A DNA stretch of 64,000 nt from Sphingopyxis sp. JAI108 (GCF_013410105.1 NZ_JACCCJ010000001.1:1612001-1676000), one strand, 5' to 3'; positions 10,629 to 18,796 are shown, counted from the stretch's first letter. Notes: generated by a model from the sequence alone, not told the origin. A program made the numbers and translations.

Positions 10629-10823
10629 CGTTTCGAATCTGCCCCCTGAACCGACATTGCTTTGGGTATGTTCTGCTGAGGGGCGCATATCTATCCGATA
10701 GGGGTAAAAGGGCGATTAAGGCCAATCCTCTTTTGCCACAGCGAAGTCCAGTGACCAAACCCGCACTTGAGCATCGCGGGGTGCGTGGCTAAGACCGGCG
10801 CGATAACCGATTCTGGGCGTCGC

Positions 10824-10843
10824 GCTGTGCGTTCGCGCACAGC
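10824..10843. other. Perfect hairpin with TTCG loop upstream of the subunit IV gene
   Basis: GCTGTGCG-TTCG-CGCACAGC is an exact 8-base-pair stem with a stable TTCG tetraloop, ending 21 bases before the ATG of the small cytochrome oxidase subunit. There is no T-run after it, so it is unlikely to be an intrinsic terminator. It could be a leader structure or a protein-binding palindrome. The rest of the divergent gap (10629-10864) holds nothing else I can name. Confidence 0.4.
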
Positions 10844-10864
10844 AAAGGGCGTAATAGGGGAAAA

Positions 10865-10990
10865 ATGATGGCACAGCAGGAAATGAAGGCAGCGAACGAA
10901 ACCTATTCGGGTTTCCTCAGCCTGCTGAAAGTCGGATCGATCATCACCGCGGTGGTCACTATCTTCGTCGTCCTGCTCATCGCGTCCTGA
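10865..10990 (+). CDS. aa3-type cytochrome c oxidase subunit IV (small)
   Basis: A 41-residue protein beginning MMAQQEMKAANETYSGFLSL and ending in one membrane helix (IITAVVTIFVVLLIAS). This matches the small bacterial aa3-type oxidase subunit IV family, whose members are about 40-60 residues with a short charged head and a single C-terminal helix. A GGGGAAAA ribosome site precedes the ATG; a second ATG follows directly. It sits 10 bases before pntAA and is probably its operon leader. The catalytic oxidase subunits are not in this window. Confidence 0.75.
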   Translation: MMAQQEMKAANETYSGFLSLLKVGSIITAVVTIFVVLLIAS

Positions 10991-11000
10991 ACCGGCCGCC

Positions 11001-12122
11001 ATGCGCATCGCCGTCCTGAAGGAACTCGCCGCGGGCGAGACCCGCGTCGCCGCAACGCCGGAAACCGTGAAGAAATTCATCGGGCTGGGCGCCGAAGTTG
11101 CCGTCGAATCGGGGGCGGGCACCGACGCCTCGGTCGCCGATGCCGATTACAGCGCCGCGGGCGCGACGGTCGGATCGCGCGCCGAGGTGCTCAAGGGCGC
11201 AAACATCATCCTCGGCGTCCAGGGCCCCGACCCCAAGACGCTGTCGGGATTTGCCGACGGGGCGTGGCTTGCCGCGGGACTCAATCCCTTTGGCGAGCGC
11301 GCGCGCGTCGATGATTATGCGAAGCTCGGGCTTGAGGCGCTCGCGATGGAATTCATGCCGCGCATCACGCGCGCGCAGTCGATGGATATCCTGTCCAGCC
11401 AGGCGAACCTCGCGGGTTACAAGGCGGTGCTGATGGCGGCAAACGCCTATGGCCGCGCTTTTCCGATGATGATGACCGCCGCGGGTACGGTAAGCGCCGC
11501 CAAGGCGTTCGTGATGGGGGTCGGCGTTGCGGGGCTGCAGGCGATCGCGACGGCGCGCCGTCTGGGCGCGCAGGTCAGCGCGACCGACGTGCGCGCCGCG
11601 ACCAAGGAACAGATCATGTCGCTCGGCGCCAAGCCGATCTTCGTCGAGACGGTCGCGGGGATCGAGGGCGAGGGCGCGGGCGGCTATGCCACCGAAATGT
11701 CCGACGAATACAAGGCGGCGCAGGCCGAACTCGTGTCGTCGCATATCGCCAAGCAGGACATCGTGATCACCACCGCGCTGATCCCGGGGCGTCCGGCGCC
11801 GCGACTGATCACCGACGCGCAGCTCGCGACGATGCGGTCGGGCAGCGTGATCGTCGACATGGCGGCCGAAAGCGGCGGCAATGTCGAGGGATCGGCGCCC
11901 GGCGAGACGAAGAGGATTCACGGCGTCACCGTGATCGGCGCGCAGAATATCGCCGCGCTGATGCCCGCCGACACCAGCGCGCTGTTCAGCCGCAACCTGT
12001 TCAACTTCCTCTCGGCCTTCTGGGACAAGGAAGCGGGCAAGCCCGTGCTCGACGAGGAAATCGGCAATGCCGTGCGTCTGACGCAGGGCGGCAAGGTCGT
12101 GAACGAGCGGCTATCGGGGTAG
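11001..12122 (+). CDS. pntAA: NAD(P) transhydrogenase alpha subunit, part 1
   Basis: The soluble NAD(H)-binding domain I of the proton-translocating transhydrogenase, which uses the proton gradient to transfer hydride from NADH to NADP+. The 373-residue product starts MRIAVLKELAAGETRVAATP, as in alanine dehydrogenase/PntA proteins. It has PRITRAQSMDILSSQANLAGY and the nucleotide-binding loop VMGVGVAGLQAIATARRLGA, and ends before any membrane helix. This is the split three-gene form common in alphaproteobacteria; pntAB and pntB follow after two unrelated genes. Confidence 0.94.
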   Translation: MRIAVLKELAAGETRVAATPETVKKFIGLGAEVAVESGAGTDASVADADYSAAGATVGSRAEVLKGANIILGVQGPDPKTLSGFADGAWLAAGLNPFGERARVDDYAKLGLEALAMEFMPRITRAQSMDILSSQANLAGYKAVLMAANAYGRAFPMMMTAAGTVSAAKAFVMGVGVAGLQAIATARRLGAQVSATDVRAATKEQIMSLGAKPIFVETVAGIEGEGAGGYATEMSDEYKAAQAELVSSHIAKQDIVITTALIPGRPAPRLITDAQLATMRSGSVIVDMAAESGGNVEGSAPGETKRIHGVTVIGAQNIAALMPADTSALFSRNLFNFLSAFWDKEAGKPVLDEEIGNAVRLTQGGKVVNERLSG

Positions 12123-12129
12123 CTGAACG

Positions 12130-12495
12130 ATGGGTCTGTTCAGCGCCGGGGATATCGACGTCACCGGCGCGCAGGCCGAGTTTCAGGCCTGGCTGATCGA
12201 CGGCGAGCGCGTGCTTGCCGCCTTCCGTACGGTTCGCGACACCGCCTTGCTCACCAACCTGCGTTTCATCTTCGTCGATGTGCAGGGGCTGACGGGATCG
12301 AAGAAGGAATTCCTCAGCATTCCGTGGCGTTCGGTCACGCGCTTTTCGTTCGAAACCGCAGGAACTTTCGACCTCGATGCCGACATGAAGATGTGGGTTT
12401 CGGGCGCCGCGACGCCGCTCGAGGTGAAGATTTCGCGCAAGAGCGATCCGCAGCATATCCACCGGCTGATGACGCAGCTGATCGTCGGTCGCTGA
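12130..12495 (+). CDS. Bacterial PH-domain protein
   Basis: A 121-residue soluble protein with the pattern of the bacterial pleckstrin-homology family (bPH): GERVLAAFRTVRDTALLTNLRFIFVDVQGLTGSKKEFLSIPWRSVTRFS, that is, strands with a conserved TNLR and PW/SV core, then a beta strand DMKMWVSG and a final helix. Such proteins form small oligomeric rings; the function is unknown. It lies 7 bases after pntAA and is probably co-transcribed. No signal peptide is seen. Confidence 0.75.
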   Translation: MGLFSAGDIDVTGAQAEFQAWLIDGERVLAAFRTVRDTALLTNLRFIFVDVQGLTGSKKEFLSIPWRSVTRFSFETAGTFDLDADMKMWVSGAATPLEVKISRKSDPQHIHRLMTQLIVGR

Positions 12496-12608
12496 GACCG
12501 CCGTCATAGATCGCCACCGGGCCGTAACAAGAGCGTCATCAACCGCGTGTTGATGCCGGCCGACGGCGCTCGATTCGGGCCGCTGACATGCTTTGCGAAG
12601 GACAGCAT

Positions 12609-13205
12609 ATGAAAATCCACCTGATCTTGACCGCCGCGGCGGCCGCGCTCGCGTTGGCGGGCTGCGGCAAGGGCGACGCGCCGGCCGACCCGGTTGCGGG
12701 CGGCGAAGGCGCGATGTCGGCCGCGATCGGCGGCGATGCGTCGGCGATGCAGGCGACGAGCACGATCGCCGCGAATCTCGCGGCCTCGCCGAACCACAAG
12801 TCGTTGACCGCCGCGCTCACGCAGGCGGGGCTTGCCCAAAGCCTGTCGGGCGCGGGGCCGTTCACGGTCTTTGCGCCGACCGACGCCGCCTTTACACAGG
12901 TGCCGCCGGTAACGCGCGACGGCTGGATGCGTCCGGCGCAGAAGGCGGTGCTCGCCGGCGTGCTGAATTATCATATCGTTCCGGGCAAGCTGACCGCCGC
13001 CGACCTGTCCGCGAAAATCGCCGCAGGCGGCGGCAAGGCGGTGCTCAAGACCGCCAGCGGGCAGGATCTGGCCGCCACGAAAAACGGCAATGCGATCCTG
13101 CTGACCAGCAGCAGCGGCAACAAGGCGACGGTGACGGCGGCCGATCTCACCCAGTCGAACGGCGTCGTCCATGTCGTCGACGCGGTGCTGGTGCCGACCA
13201 TGTAA
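12609..13205 (+). CDS. Fasciclin-domain lipoprotein
   Basis: A 198-residue exported lipoprotein. The signal peptide ends in a lipobox LAGC, with the lipidated Cys at residue 18. After a short linker a single fasciclin (FAS1) domain follows: the first conserved box is FTVFAPTDAAF and the second is a GVVHVVDAVLVP segment at the C-terminus, with NYHIVPG between. FAS1 domains mediate adhesion. The ATG at 12609 gives a clean signal peptide and has AAGGAC as ribosome site. It sits between the PH-domain gene and pntAB. Confidence 0.88.
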   Translation: MKIHLILTAAAAALALAGCGKGDAPADPVAGGEGAMSAAIGGDASAMQATSTIAANLAASPNHKSLTAALTQAGLAQSLSGAGPFTVFAPTDAAFTQVPPVTRDGWMRPAQKAVLAGVLNYHIVPGKLTAADLSAKIAAGGGKAVLKTASGQDLAATKNGNAILLTSSSGNKATVTAADLTQSNGVVHVVDAVLVPTM

Positions 13206-13368
13206 AAATTTCGTCGCCAACGCGGCGGCAGGATATTTTATGTCGAATAGCGCCCGCATTTCCGGTCATCCGAAATGCGGGCGCCTCTTTTTGGGTGCTT
13301 TGGAGTCGACAGGCTGGACGACGCACGGCAAGAGGTGCGCGAAACGGAATCAGCAGGGGAGCGAGCCC

Positions 13369-13650
13369 GTGGATTTTATCGCGATTTTTTCGATTTTCGT
13401 CCTGGCGTGCTTCGTCGGCTATTTCGTCGTCTGGTCGGTGACCCCGGCGCTGCACACGCCGTTGATGAGCGTCACCAACGCCATTTCGTCGGTGATCATC
13501 GTCGGCGCGCTGATCGCCAGCGCCGCGGCGGGTTCCGCCTCGTCGAAATGGCTCGGGCTTGCCGCGGTGGTGATGGCGAGCGTCAATATCTTCGGCGGCT
13601 TTGCCGTCACCGCGCGTATGCTGGCGATGTACAAGAAGAAGGAGCGCTGA
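13369..13650 (+). CDS. pntAB: NAD(P) transhydrogenase alpha subunit, part 2 (membrane)
   Basis: A 93-residue membrane protein with three hydrophobic helices: FIAIFSIFVLACFVGYFVVWSV, the TPLMSVTNAISSVIIVGAL stretch that is the family signature, and WLGLAAVVMASVNIFGGFAVTARML. The start is GTG at 13369 behind a GGGGAGCGAG ribosome site. The end is immediately followed by pntB (1 base gap). It forms part of the proton channel with PntB. Confidence 0.93.
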   Translation: MDFIAIFSIFVLACFVGYFVVWSVTPALHTPLMSVTNAISSVIIVGALIASAAAGSASSKWLGLAAVVMASVNIFGGFAVTARMLAMYKKKER

Positions 13651-13651
13651 G

Positions 13652-15136
13652 ATGGAATTTCAGTCGATCCTTGCCGCCGCAGCGGGCGGCCATGGCGCGG
13701 TGAATCCCTGGGCCGCGATCGCCTATCTGGTCTCGGGCGTCTTCTTCATCCTCGCGCTGCGCGGACTGTCGTCGCCGGCCTCGTCGCAGCGCGGCAATCG
13801 TTTCGGCATGATCGGGATGACGATCGCCGTCGTCACGACCTTGCTGACCCACGTTCCGCGCCTCGATGGCGGGGCGCTCGATAGCGTCGCGCTCGCCGAA
13901 ATCCTCGTCGCGATCGGCATCGGCGCCGTCATCGGCATCGTCATGGCGCGGCGCATCGCGATGACCGCGATGCCGCAGCTCGTCGCGGCGTTCCACAGCC
14001 TCGTCGGCCTTGCCGCCGTGGCTGTCGCGGCGGCGGCCTATCTCAATCCGCAGGCGTTCGGCATCGCCGACGCCGCAGGGCAGATTTTCACCGTCAGCCG
14101 CATCGAAATGGGCCTCGGTATCGCGATAGGCGCGATCACCTTCTCGGGGTCGGTCATCGCCTTTCTGAAGCTCAACGGCAATATGTCGGGCGCCCCGATC
14201 ATGCTGCCGGGGCGGCACGTCATCAATCTCGGCACGCTCGCCGCGATCATCGGCCTCGTCGCCTATTTCACCTTCGACCAGAGTCCCTGGGTGTTCTGGA
14301 CGGTCACGGGCCTCAGCTTCCTGATCGGATTCCTGCTGATCATCCCGATCGGCGGCGCCGACATGCCGGTCGTCGTGTCGATGCTGAACAGCTATTCGGG
14401 CTGGGCGGCGGCGGCGATGGGTTTCACCCTCGGCAACACCGCGATGATCATCACCGGCGCGCTCGTCGGCTCATCGGGTGCGATCCTGTCGTACATCATG
14501 TGCCGCGCGATGAACCGCAGCTTCATCAGCGTGATCGCCGGCGGCTTCGGCGGCGACGATGCGGCGGCTTCGGGCGGCGGTTCGAAGGAACAGCGCCCCT
14601 GGAAGCCGGGCAGCGCCGAAGATGCGGCATTCCTGATGAGCCAGGCCGAGAATGTCATCATCGTCCCCGGATATGGCATGGCGGTGGCGCAGGCGCAGCA
14701 CGCGCTCCGCGAAATGGCGGACCAGCTCAAGAAGGAAGGCGTCAACGTCAAATATGCGATCCACCCCGTGGCGGGGCGGATGCCGGGGCATATGAACGTG
14801 CTGCTCGCCGAGGCGAATGTTCCCTATGACGAAGTGTTCGAGCTCGAGGACATCAACGGCGAATTCGCGCAATGCGACGTCGCCTTCGTCATCGGCGCGA
14901 ACGACGTCACCAACCCCGCGGCGAAGACCGACAAGACCTCGCCGATCTATGGCATGCCGATCCTCGACGTCGCCAATGCCAAGACGGTGCTGTTCGTGAA
15001 GCGCTCGATGGGCGGGGTCGGCTACGCCGGCGTCGACAACGATGTGTTCTACATGGACCAGACGATGATGCTGCTCGGCGATGCCAAGAAAATGGCCGAC
15101 GACATCGTCAAGGCCCTGAGCGGCAGCGGGCACTAA
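13652..15136 (+). CDS. pntB: NAD(P) transhydrogenase beta subunit
   Basis: The NADP(H)-binding and proton-channel subunit. The first 270 residues hold a set of membrane helices, including RIEMGLGIAIGAITFSGSVIAF and INLGTLAAIIGLVAYF. The soluble domain III from about residue 300 has VIIVPGYGMAVAQAQ and a G-P-type nucleotide fold (HPVAGRMPGHMNVLLAEANVP and FVIGANDVTNPAA). Length is 494 residues. With PntAA and PntAB it makes NADPH at the expense of the proton gradient. The end of the gene is duplicated as a short tandem repeat just downstream. Confidence 0.95.
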   Translation: MEFQSILAAAAGGHGAVNPWAAIAYLVSGVFFILALRGLSSPASSQRGNRFGMIGMTIAVVTTLLTHVPRLDGGALDSVALAEILVAIGIGAVIGIVMARRIAMTAMPQLVAAFHSLVGLAAVAVAAAAYLNPQAFGIADAAGQIFTVSRIEMGLGIAIGAITFSGSVIAFLKLNGNMSGAPIMLPGRHVINLGTLAAIIGLVAYFTFDQSPWVFWTVTGLSFLIGFLLIIPIGGADMPVVVSMLNSYSGWAAAAMGFTLGNTAMIITGALVGSSGAILSYIMCRAMNRSFISVIAGGFGGDDAAASGGGSKEQRPWKPGSAEDAAFLMSQAENVIIVPGYGMAVAQAQHALREMADQLKKEGVNVKYAIHPVAGRMPGHMNVLLAEANVPYDEVFELEDINGEFAQCDVAFVIGANDVTNPAAKTDKTSPIYGMPILDVANAKTVLFVKRSMGGVGYAGVDNDVFYMDQTMMLLGDAKKMADDIVKALSGSGH

Positions 15137-15187
15137 GACCTGAGGCGGTAGCGGGCACTAAGACCTGAGGCGGCAGCGGGCACTGAC
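15115..15187 (+). repeat. Three-copy 25-base tandem repeat at the 3' end of pntB
   Basis: The segment with CGGCAGCGGGCACTAAGACC is repeated three times with a period of about 25 bases. The first copy includes the last codons and stop of pntB; the second has GGTAGC in place of GGCAGC; the third ends in CACTGACC. It looks like a recent slippage duplication of the stop region that leaves PntB intact. Confidence 0.8.
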
Positions 15188-15208
15188 CCGACAGCCATTG
15201 ACCCGAAT

Positions 15209-15286
15209 CGTCATCCCGGCGAAGGCCGGGATCTTGACCTGCCGTTGAATCGCGACGGTGAGACCCCGGCCTTCGCCGGGGTGACG
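15209..15286. repeat. Palindromic repeat pair (GTCATCCCGGCGAAGGCCGGG type)
   Basis: CGTCATCCCGGCGAAGGCCG on the left and CGGCCTTCGCCGGGGTGACG on the right form a long imperfect inverted repeat separated by about 25 bases, and each arm has its own GGC-centred hairpin. This is the common dispersed palindromic unit of alphaproteobacterial genomes. It may terminate pnt transcription. Confidence 0.75.
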
Positions 15287-15307
15287 ATAAAGGGGTAGAT
15301 ATCACCT

Positions 15308-16003
15308 ATGCGTAAAATCGGCCTGATCGGGGGAATGAGCTGGGCATCGACCGAGCTTTATTACCGCCATCTCAACAAGGGGGTGCAAAAGCGCCTCGGG
15401 ACAGCTTGTTCGGCGCCGATCCTGATGGAGAGCCTCAACTATTGCGAGCTGTCGCGCATTACGACGGCAGGACAATGGGAGCATGCCAAGGAGGTGCTCA
15501 TCGCCTCGGCGCAGCGGCTCGAGGCGGCGGGCGCGACCGCGCTGATGATCGCGGCCAATTCGATGCACAAGGTCGCCGAAGACGTCGCCGCGGCAATTTC
15601 CATCCCGTTGCTCCACATCGTCGACGAAACCGGCGAGAAGATGAAGGCCGACGGGGTCAAGGCGACCGCAGTCATCGGCACGCGCAACGTGATGACCGAG
15701 CCCTGGTTCCGCCAGCGCCTCGTTCGCCACGGGCTGACGCTCGCGCCCTATGACGCGAGCCGCGCCGACGAGATCGACCGGATCATTTACGAAGAGCTGA
15801 TGCTCGGCAAGGTGAACGAAAGCTCGCGCCGGACGATGAAGACGTTCATTACGGACATTGCGAAGCAGGATATCCAGGCGGTGGTGCTCGCGTGCACCGA
15901 GCTGGTGATGCTTGTCGACACCGACGCCAACGTCCTGCCGATCTATGACACGACGCGCATCCATGTCGCGGCGGGCGTCGACTGGATTCTGGGCGAGGGG
16001 TGA
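15308..16003 (+). CDS. Aspartate/glutamate racemase family protein lacking one catalytic cysteine
   Basis: A 231-residue member of the Asp/Glu racemase family (YgeA type): MRKIGLIGGMSWASTELYY, then AANSMHKVA and later VVLACTELVML. Racemases of this type usually use two cysteines. Here only the second is present (Cys196 in ACTE); the first position, in AANSMH at residues 82-87, is alanine. In the related E. coli enzyme the first position is Thr83 paired with Cys197, so single-cysteine enzymes exist. Activity may be one-directional or different. It follows a palindromic repeat and appears monocistronic. Confidence 0.82.
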   Translation: MRKIGLIGGMSWASTELYYRHLNKGVQKRLGTACSAPILMESLNYCELSRITTAGQWEHAKEVLIASAQRLEAAGATALMIAANSMHKVAEDVAAAISIPLLHIVDETGEKMKADGVKATAVIGTRNVMTEPWFRQRLVRHGLTLAPYDASRADEIDRIIYEELMLGKVNESSRRTMKTFITDIAKQDIQAVVLACTELVMLVDTDANVLPIYDTTRIHVAAGVDWILGEG

Positions 16004-16036
16004 TCTTCTCTCCTCCCGCAAGCGGGAGGGGAATAA

Positions 16037-16450
16037 TTACCCCACCCGCGTCCAGGTTACGGTGCGGCAGAATACCGCGACGCAACCCTTCATCGTCAGC
16101 TTGTTGCCCTTCACGCGAAGGTGCGCCTTGTAATAGCGGCCGTCCTCGGGGCTATAGCCTTCGCCTTTCCAGCCGTCGCCGTGCGGGACGAGATCCCAAT
16201 AGATCTGCAACCCCTCGACCATGCGGCCGCGCTTCGCCTTGTCGGGATTGCGTTCGTCGCGCTGGCCGCCGGCGGGCTCCTTGATCAGGAGTTCGGCAAT
16301 CCGCCCGCACATCGTCGCGCCGCACTTCGTCATCGCGACGATGCCCTTGCCGTCGTCGGTTTTCCAGCGCCCGGACAGCGATGCGGGCGCCGCCGCCATG
16401 GACGGCACGGCAATCAGGGCGACAAGCGCCAAAGCAATTCTGTGAATCAA
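16037..16450 (-). CDS. DUF2147 secreted protein
   Basis: A 137-residue exported protein. The signal peptide is hydrophobic (IALALVALIAVPSMAAA), followed by the DUF2147 pattern: LSGRWKTDDGKGIVAMTKC, CGRIAEL, GLQIYWDL, and a WKGEGYSPEDGRYYKAHL block before a final GCVAVFCRTVTWTR. Members are lipocalin-like periplasmic proteins of unknown function. The start is TTG at 16450, behind a strong GGGGAGAGG ribosome site; no ATG gives a signal peptide. It is divergent from the beta-helix gene. Confidence 0.85.
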   Translation of the reverse strand: MIHRIALALVALIAVPSMAAAPASLSGRWKTDDGKGIVAMTKCGATMCGRIAELLIKEPAGGQRDERNPDKAKRGRMVEGLQIYWDLVPHGDGWKGEGYSPEDGRYYKAHLRVKGNKLTMKGCVAVFCRTVTWTRVG

Positions 16451-16520
16451 AGCGACCTCTCCCCGGTTAGCTACACATATGTCAGCAACACGCTTGGCAT
16501 CCGTCAAGTCTTGCACCATG

Positions 16521-16540
16521 CTCCCCGAAAATTTGGGGAG
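16521..16540 (+). promoter_or_regulatory. Inverted repeat covering the ribosome site of the beta-helix gene
   Basis: CTCCCC-GAAAATTT-GGGGAG is a perfect 6-base inverted repeat. Its right arm GGGGAG is the ribosome binding sequence of the gene starting at 16547. As RNA it would hide that site; as DNA it could be an operator. Either would control the beta-helix/cytochrome pair. Confidence 0.5.
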
Positions 16541-16546
16541 AGACAT

Positions 16547-17764
16547 ATGCGATTCCATGTCCTGCGCCACCACGCGGCGACTCTTTGCATCGTGGCGGCC
16601 CTTGCCGCCCAACCGGCGGCGGCGAAAGTTATCAGCGTCAGTGCGGCAACGCCCGACGCCAATGAAAAGCTGCAAGAGGCGCTGATCCTTGCCGAGCCCG
16701 GCGATGTCGTCGAATTGGGTGCGGGCGTGTGGAAGCTGACCGACGGGCTTTCGCTCGACGTGGCCAATGTCACCGTGCGCGGCGCCGGGGCGGGCGAGGG
16801 TGGTTCGGTGCTCGACTTCGCGGGGCAGCAGGGCGCGGGCGAGGGGCTGCTCGTCACCTCGGACGACGTCTTGCTCACCGATTTCGCGGTGCTCAACACC
16901 AAGGGCGACGGCATCAAGTCAAAGGGAGCCGACCGCATCGTCTATCACAAGTTGCGCGTCGAATGGACCGCGGGGCCCAAGGAAACCAACGGCGCTTACG
17001 GCATCTATCCCGTCGAAAGCAGCGATGTGCTGATCGACAGCGTCTATGTCCGCGGCGCGTCGGACGCCGGCATCTATGTCGGCCAGTCGAAGAATATCGT
17101 CGTCCGCGATTCGATCGCGACAGAAAATGTTGCGGGGATCGAGATCGAGAACAGCTATGACGCGGACGTCCACGACAATATCGCGACAAAGAATACCGGC
17201 GGCATTTTGGTGTTCGACCTGCCGAGCCTGCCGATGCAGGGCGGGCACAATGTCCGCGTCTTCGAAAATGTCGTGAACGACAACAGTACGCCGAACTTTG
17301 CGCCCAAGGGCAATATCGTCGCGAGCGTGCCGACGGGCACCGGCGTGCTGATCATGGCGAACCGCAATGTCGAGATTTTCGACAATGTGTTCGACCAGAA
17401 TGGCACCGCGAATGTGATGATCGTCGGCTATCGTTACGAGCATAAGGATCCGAAATATCAGCCGCTGCCTCGGCACATCGTCGTGCGCGGCAACCAGCAT
17501 GGCAAGGCGGGTTATGTACCGAAGTTCCCCGGCGGCGATCAGATCGCGGCGGCGATGGGGGGCAGCATTCCGCCGGTGCTGTGGGACGGCGCGGGCGATG
17601 CCATCGTGCTCGACAAGGTCGGGGTGCTGTCGCTGAACTTGCCCGACGTGACGACGCCGCAGAGCGAGGCCAAGCCCGCGCCCGCCGACCTGTCGAAGGG
17701 GACGCCGCCCGCCGCGCTGCCGCCGATCAAGCTGCCCGAAAGCATGGAGGCAAAGGTCCGGTGA
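16547..17764 (+). CDS. Secreted parallel beta-helix repeat protein
   Basis: A 405-residue exported protein: signal peptide to about residue 28 (VAALAAQPAAA), then a right-handed beta-helix with repeated motifs such as VTVRGAG, VLLTDFAVLNTKGDGIKSK, VLIDSVYVRGASDAGIYVG, NIVVRDSIATENVAGIEIEN and ADVHDNIATKNTGGILVFD. A C-terminal proline- and alanine-rich tail follows. It matches the beta-helix family (TIGR03805 type, from memory) that occurs next to an SO2930-type diheme cytochrome, which is exactly the next gene, overlapping by GTGA. Its biological role is unknown; a carbohydrate or lipid surface function is only a guess. Confidence 0.85.
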   Translation: MRFHVLRHHAATLCIVAALAAQPAAAKVISVSAATPDANEKLQEALILAEPGDVVELGAGVWKLTDGLSLDVANVTVRGAGAGEGGSVLDFAGQQGAGEGLLVTSDDVLLTDFAVLNTKGDGIKSKGADRIVYHKLRVEWTAGPKETNGAYGIYPVESSDVLIDSVYVRGASDAGIYVGQSKNIVVRDSIATENVAGIEIENSYDADVHDNIATKNTGGILVFDLPSLPMQGGHNVRVFENVVNDNSTPNFAPKGNIVASVPTGTGVLIMANRNVEIFDNVFDQNGTANVMIVGYRYEHKDPKYQPLPRHIVVRGNQHGKAGYVPKFPGGDQIAAAMGGSIPPVLWDGAGDAIVLDKVGVLSLNLPDVTTPQSEAKPAPADLSKGTPPAALPPIKLPESMEAKVR

Positions 17765-18789
17765 AACGCGTTCTCGCCGCGCTGGGAGCGGCGCTGCTAT
17801 GCGCAAGCGGCGGGGCGGCCATCGTGGCGCCGGCTGTCGATCAGGCGCTGGTCGAAAGCGATGCGATGCCGCCGAAGCTGTCGGCGTTCGGGCTGTTCCG
17901 CGGCAATGATCCGAAAATGCCCGCGACCGGCATCGGCTATACGCTGCGCGCGCCGCTGTTCAGCGACTATACCGACAAGCATCGCTTCATTTCGATCCCG
18001 GCGGGCAGGAAGGCGAAGGTCGCCGCCGACGGCACGGTCGAATTTCCGGTGGGAACGGTGCTCGTCAAAAGCTTCGGCTGGGCGGACGTGAACGACGGGC
18101 GTCCGGTCGAGACGCGCCTGCTCATCCACCGCGCTGCGGGCTGGGTCGCCTTGCCCTATATTTGGGACGCCGACGGCAAGGATGCGACGCTGGCCTTGGG
18201 CGGGCGGCGCATTCCCGTGAGCTTCAAGAGCCCCGATGGCGAGACGCACAGCATTCGCTATGCGGTGCCGAACAAGAACCAGTGCAAGGAATGCCACAGC
18301 TTGAACGGCGCGATCGTGCCGATCGGCCCGAAAGCGCGCAATTTCATCCCCGACCCGGCCGCTTCCGACAAGCTTCGCAGCGTCTATTTCGAGAATCCGG
18401 CTGCATTGAAACCCGTGATGCCGCAATGGGACGATCCGAACGCCGGCAGCGTCGCGACCCGCGCGCGTGCTTATCTCGACGTCAATTGCGCGCATTGCCA
18501 TAACCCCGCGGGCAGCGCGTCGAACAGCGGCCTGTTCCTGCGCTGGACCGACGACCCGACGGGCGTCAACTATGGCATCGGCAAGCGTCCGACCGCAGCG
18601 GGCCGGGGGAGCGGGGGCATGGACTTCGCGATTACGCCGGGCGATCCCGACCACAGCTTCCTGATCTATCGCCTCGAAAGCACCGATCCCGGCATCGCGA
18701 TGCCCGAGGTCGGGCGATCGACGGTGCACAGGGAAGGTGCGGCGCTGCTGCGGCAATGGATTGCGGAGATGCCGAAAGCATCGCATTAG
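17761..18789 (+). CDS. SO2930-family diheme c-type cytochrome
   Basis: A 342-residue exported protein with two heme c attachment motifs, CKECH and CAHCH, both in the C-terminal half. The N-terminal half has PPKLSAFGLF and YTLRAPLFSDYTDKHRF, a segment characteristic of the SO2930/HNE_0200 family. A signal sequence (VLAALGAALLCASGGAA) directs it to the periplasm. The start GTG lies within the stop of the beta-helix gene. The pairing with the beta-helix protein is conserved in several proteobacteria, but the electron donor, acceptor and substrate are not known. Confidence 0.85.
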   Translation: MKRVLAALGAALLCASGGAAIVAPAVDQALVESDAMPPKLSAFGLFRGNDPKMPATGIGYTLRAPLFSDYTDKHRFISIPAGRKAKVAADGTVEFPVGTVLVKSFGWADVNDGRPVETRLLIHRAAGWVALPYIWDADGKDATLALGGRRIPVSFKSPDGETHSIRYAVPNKNQCKECHSLNGAIVPIGPKARNFIPDPAASDKLRSVYFENPAALKPVMPQWDDPNAGSVATRARAYLDVNCAHCHNPAGSASNSGLFLRWTDDPTGVNYGIGKRPTAAGRGSGGMDFAITPGDPDHSFLIYRLESTDPGIAMPEVGRSTVHREGAALLRQWIAEMPKASH

Positions 18790-18796
18790 GCAGGCC

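Noticed and set aside
9126..10649. A plus-strand open frame opposite the NtrC-like regulator
   Set aside because: It mirrors the regulator gene, lacks a ribosome site and has an atypical Arg/Asp-rich product.
15115..15187. A CRISPR array
   Set aside because: The three repeats are directly adjacent with no spacers, so this is a simple tandem duplication.
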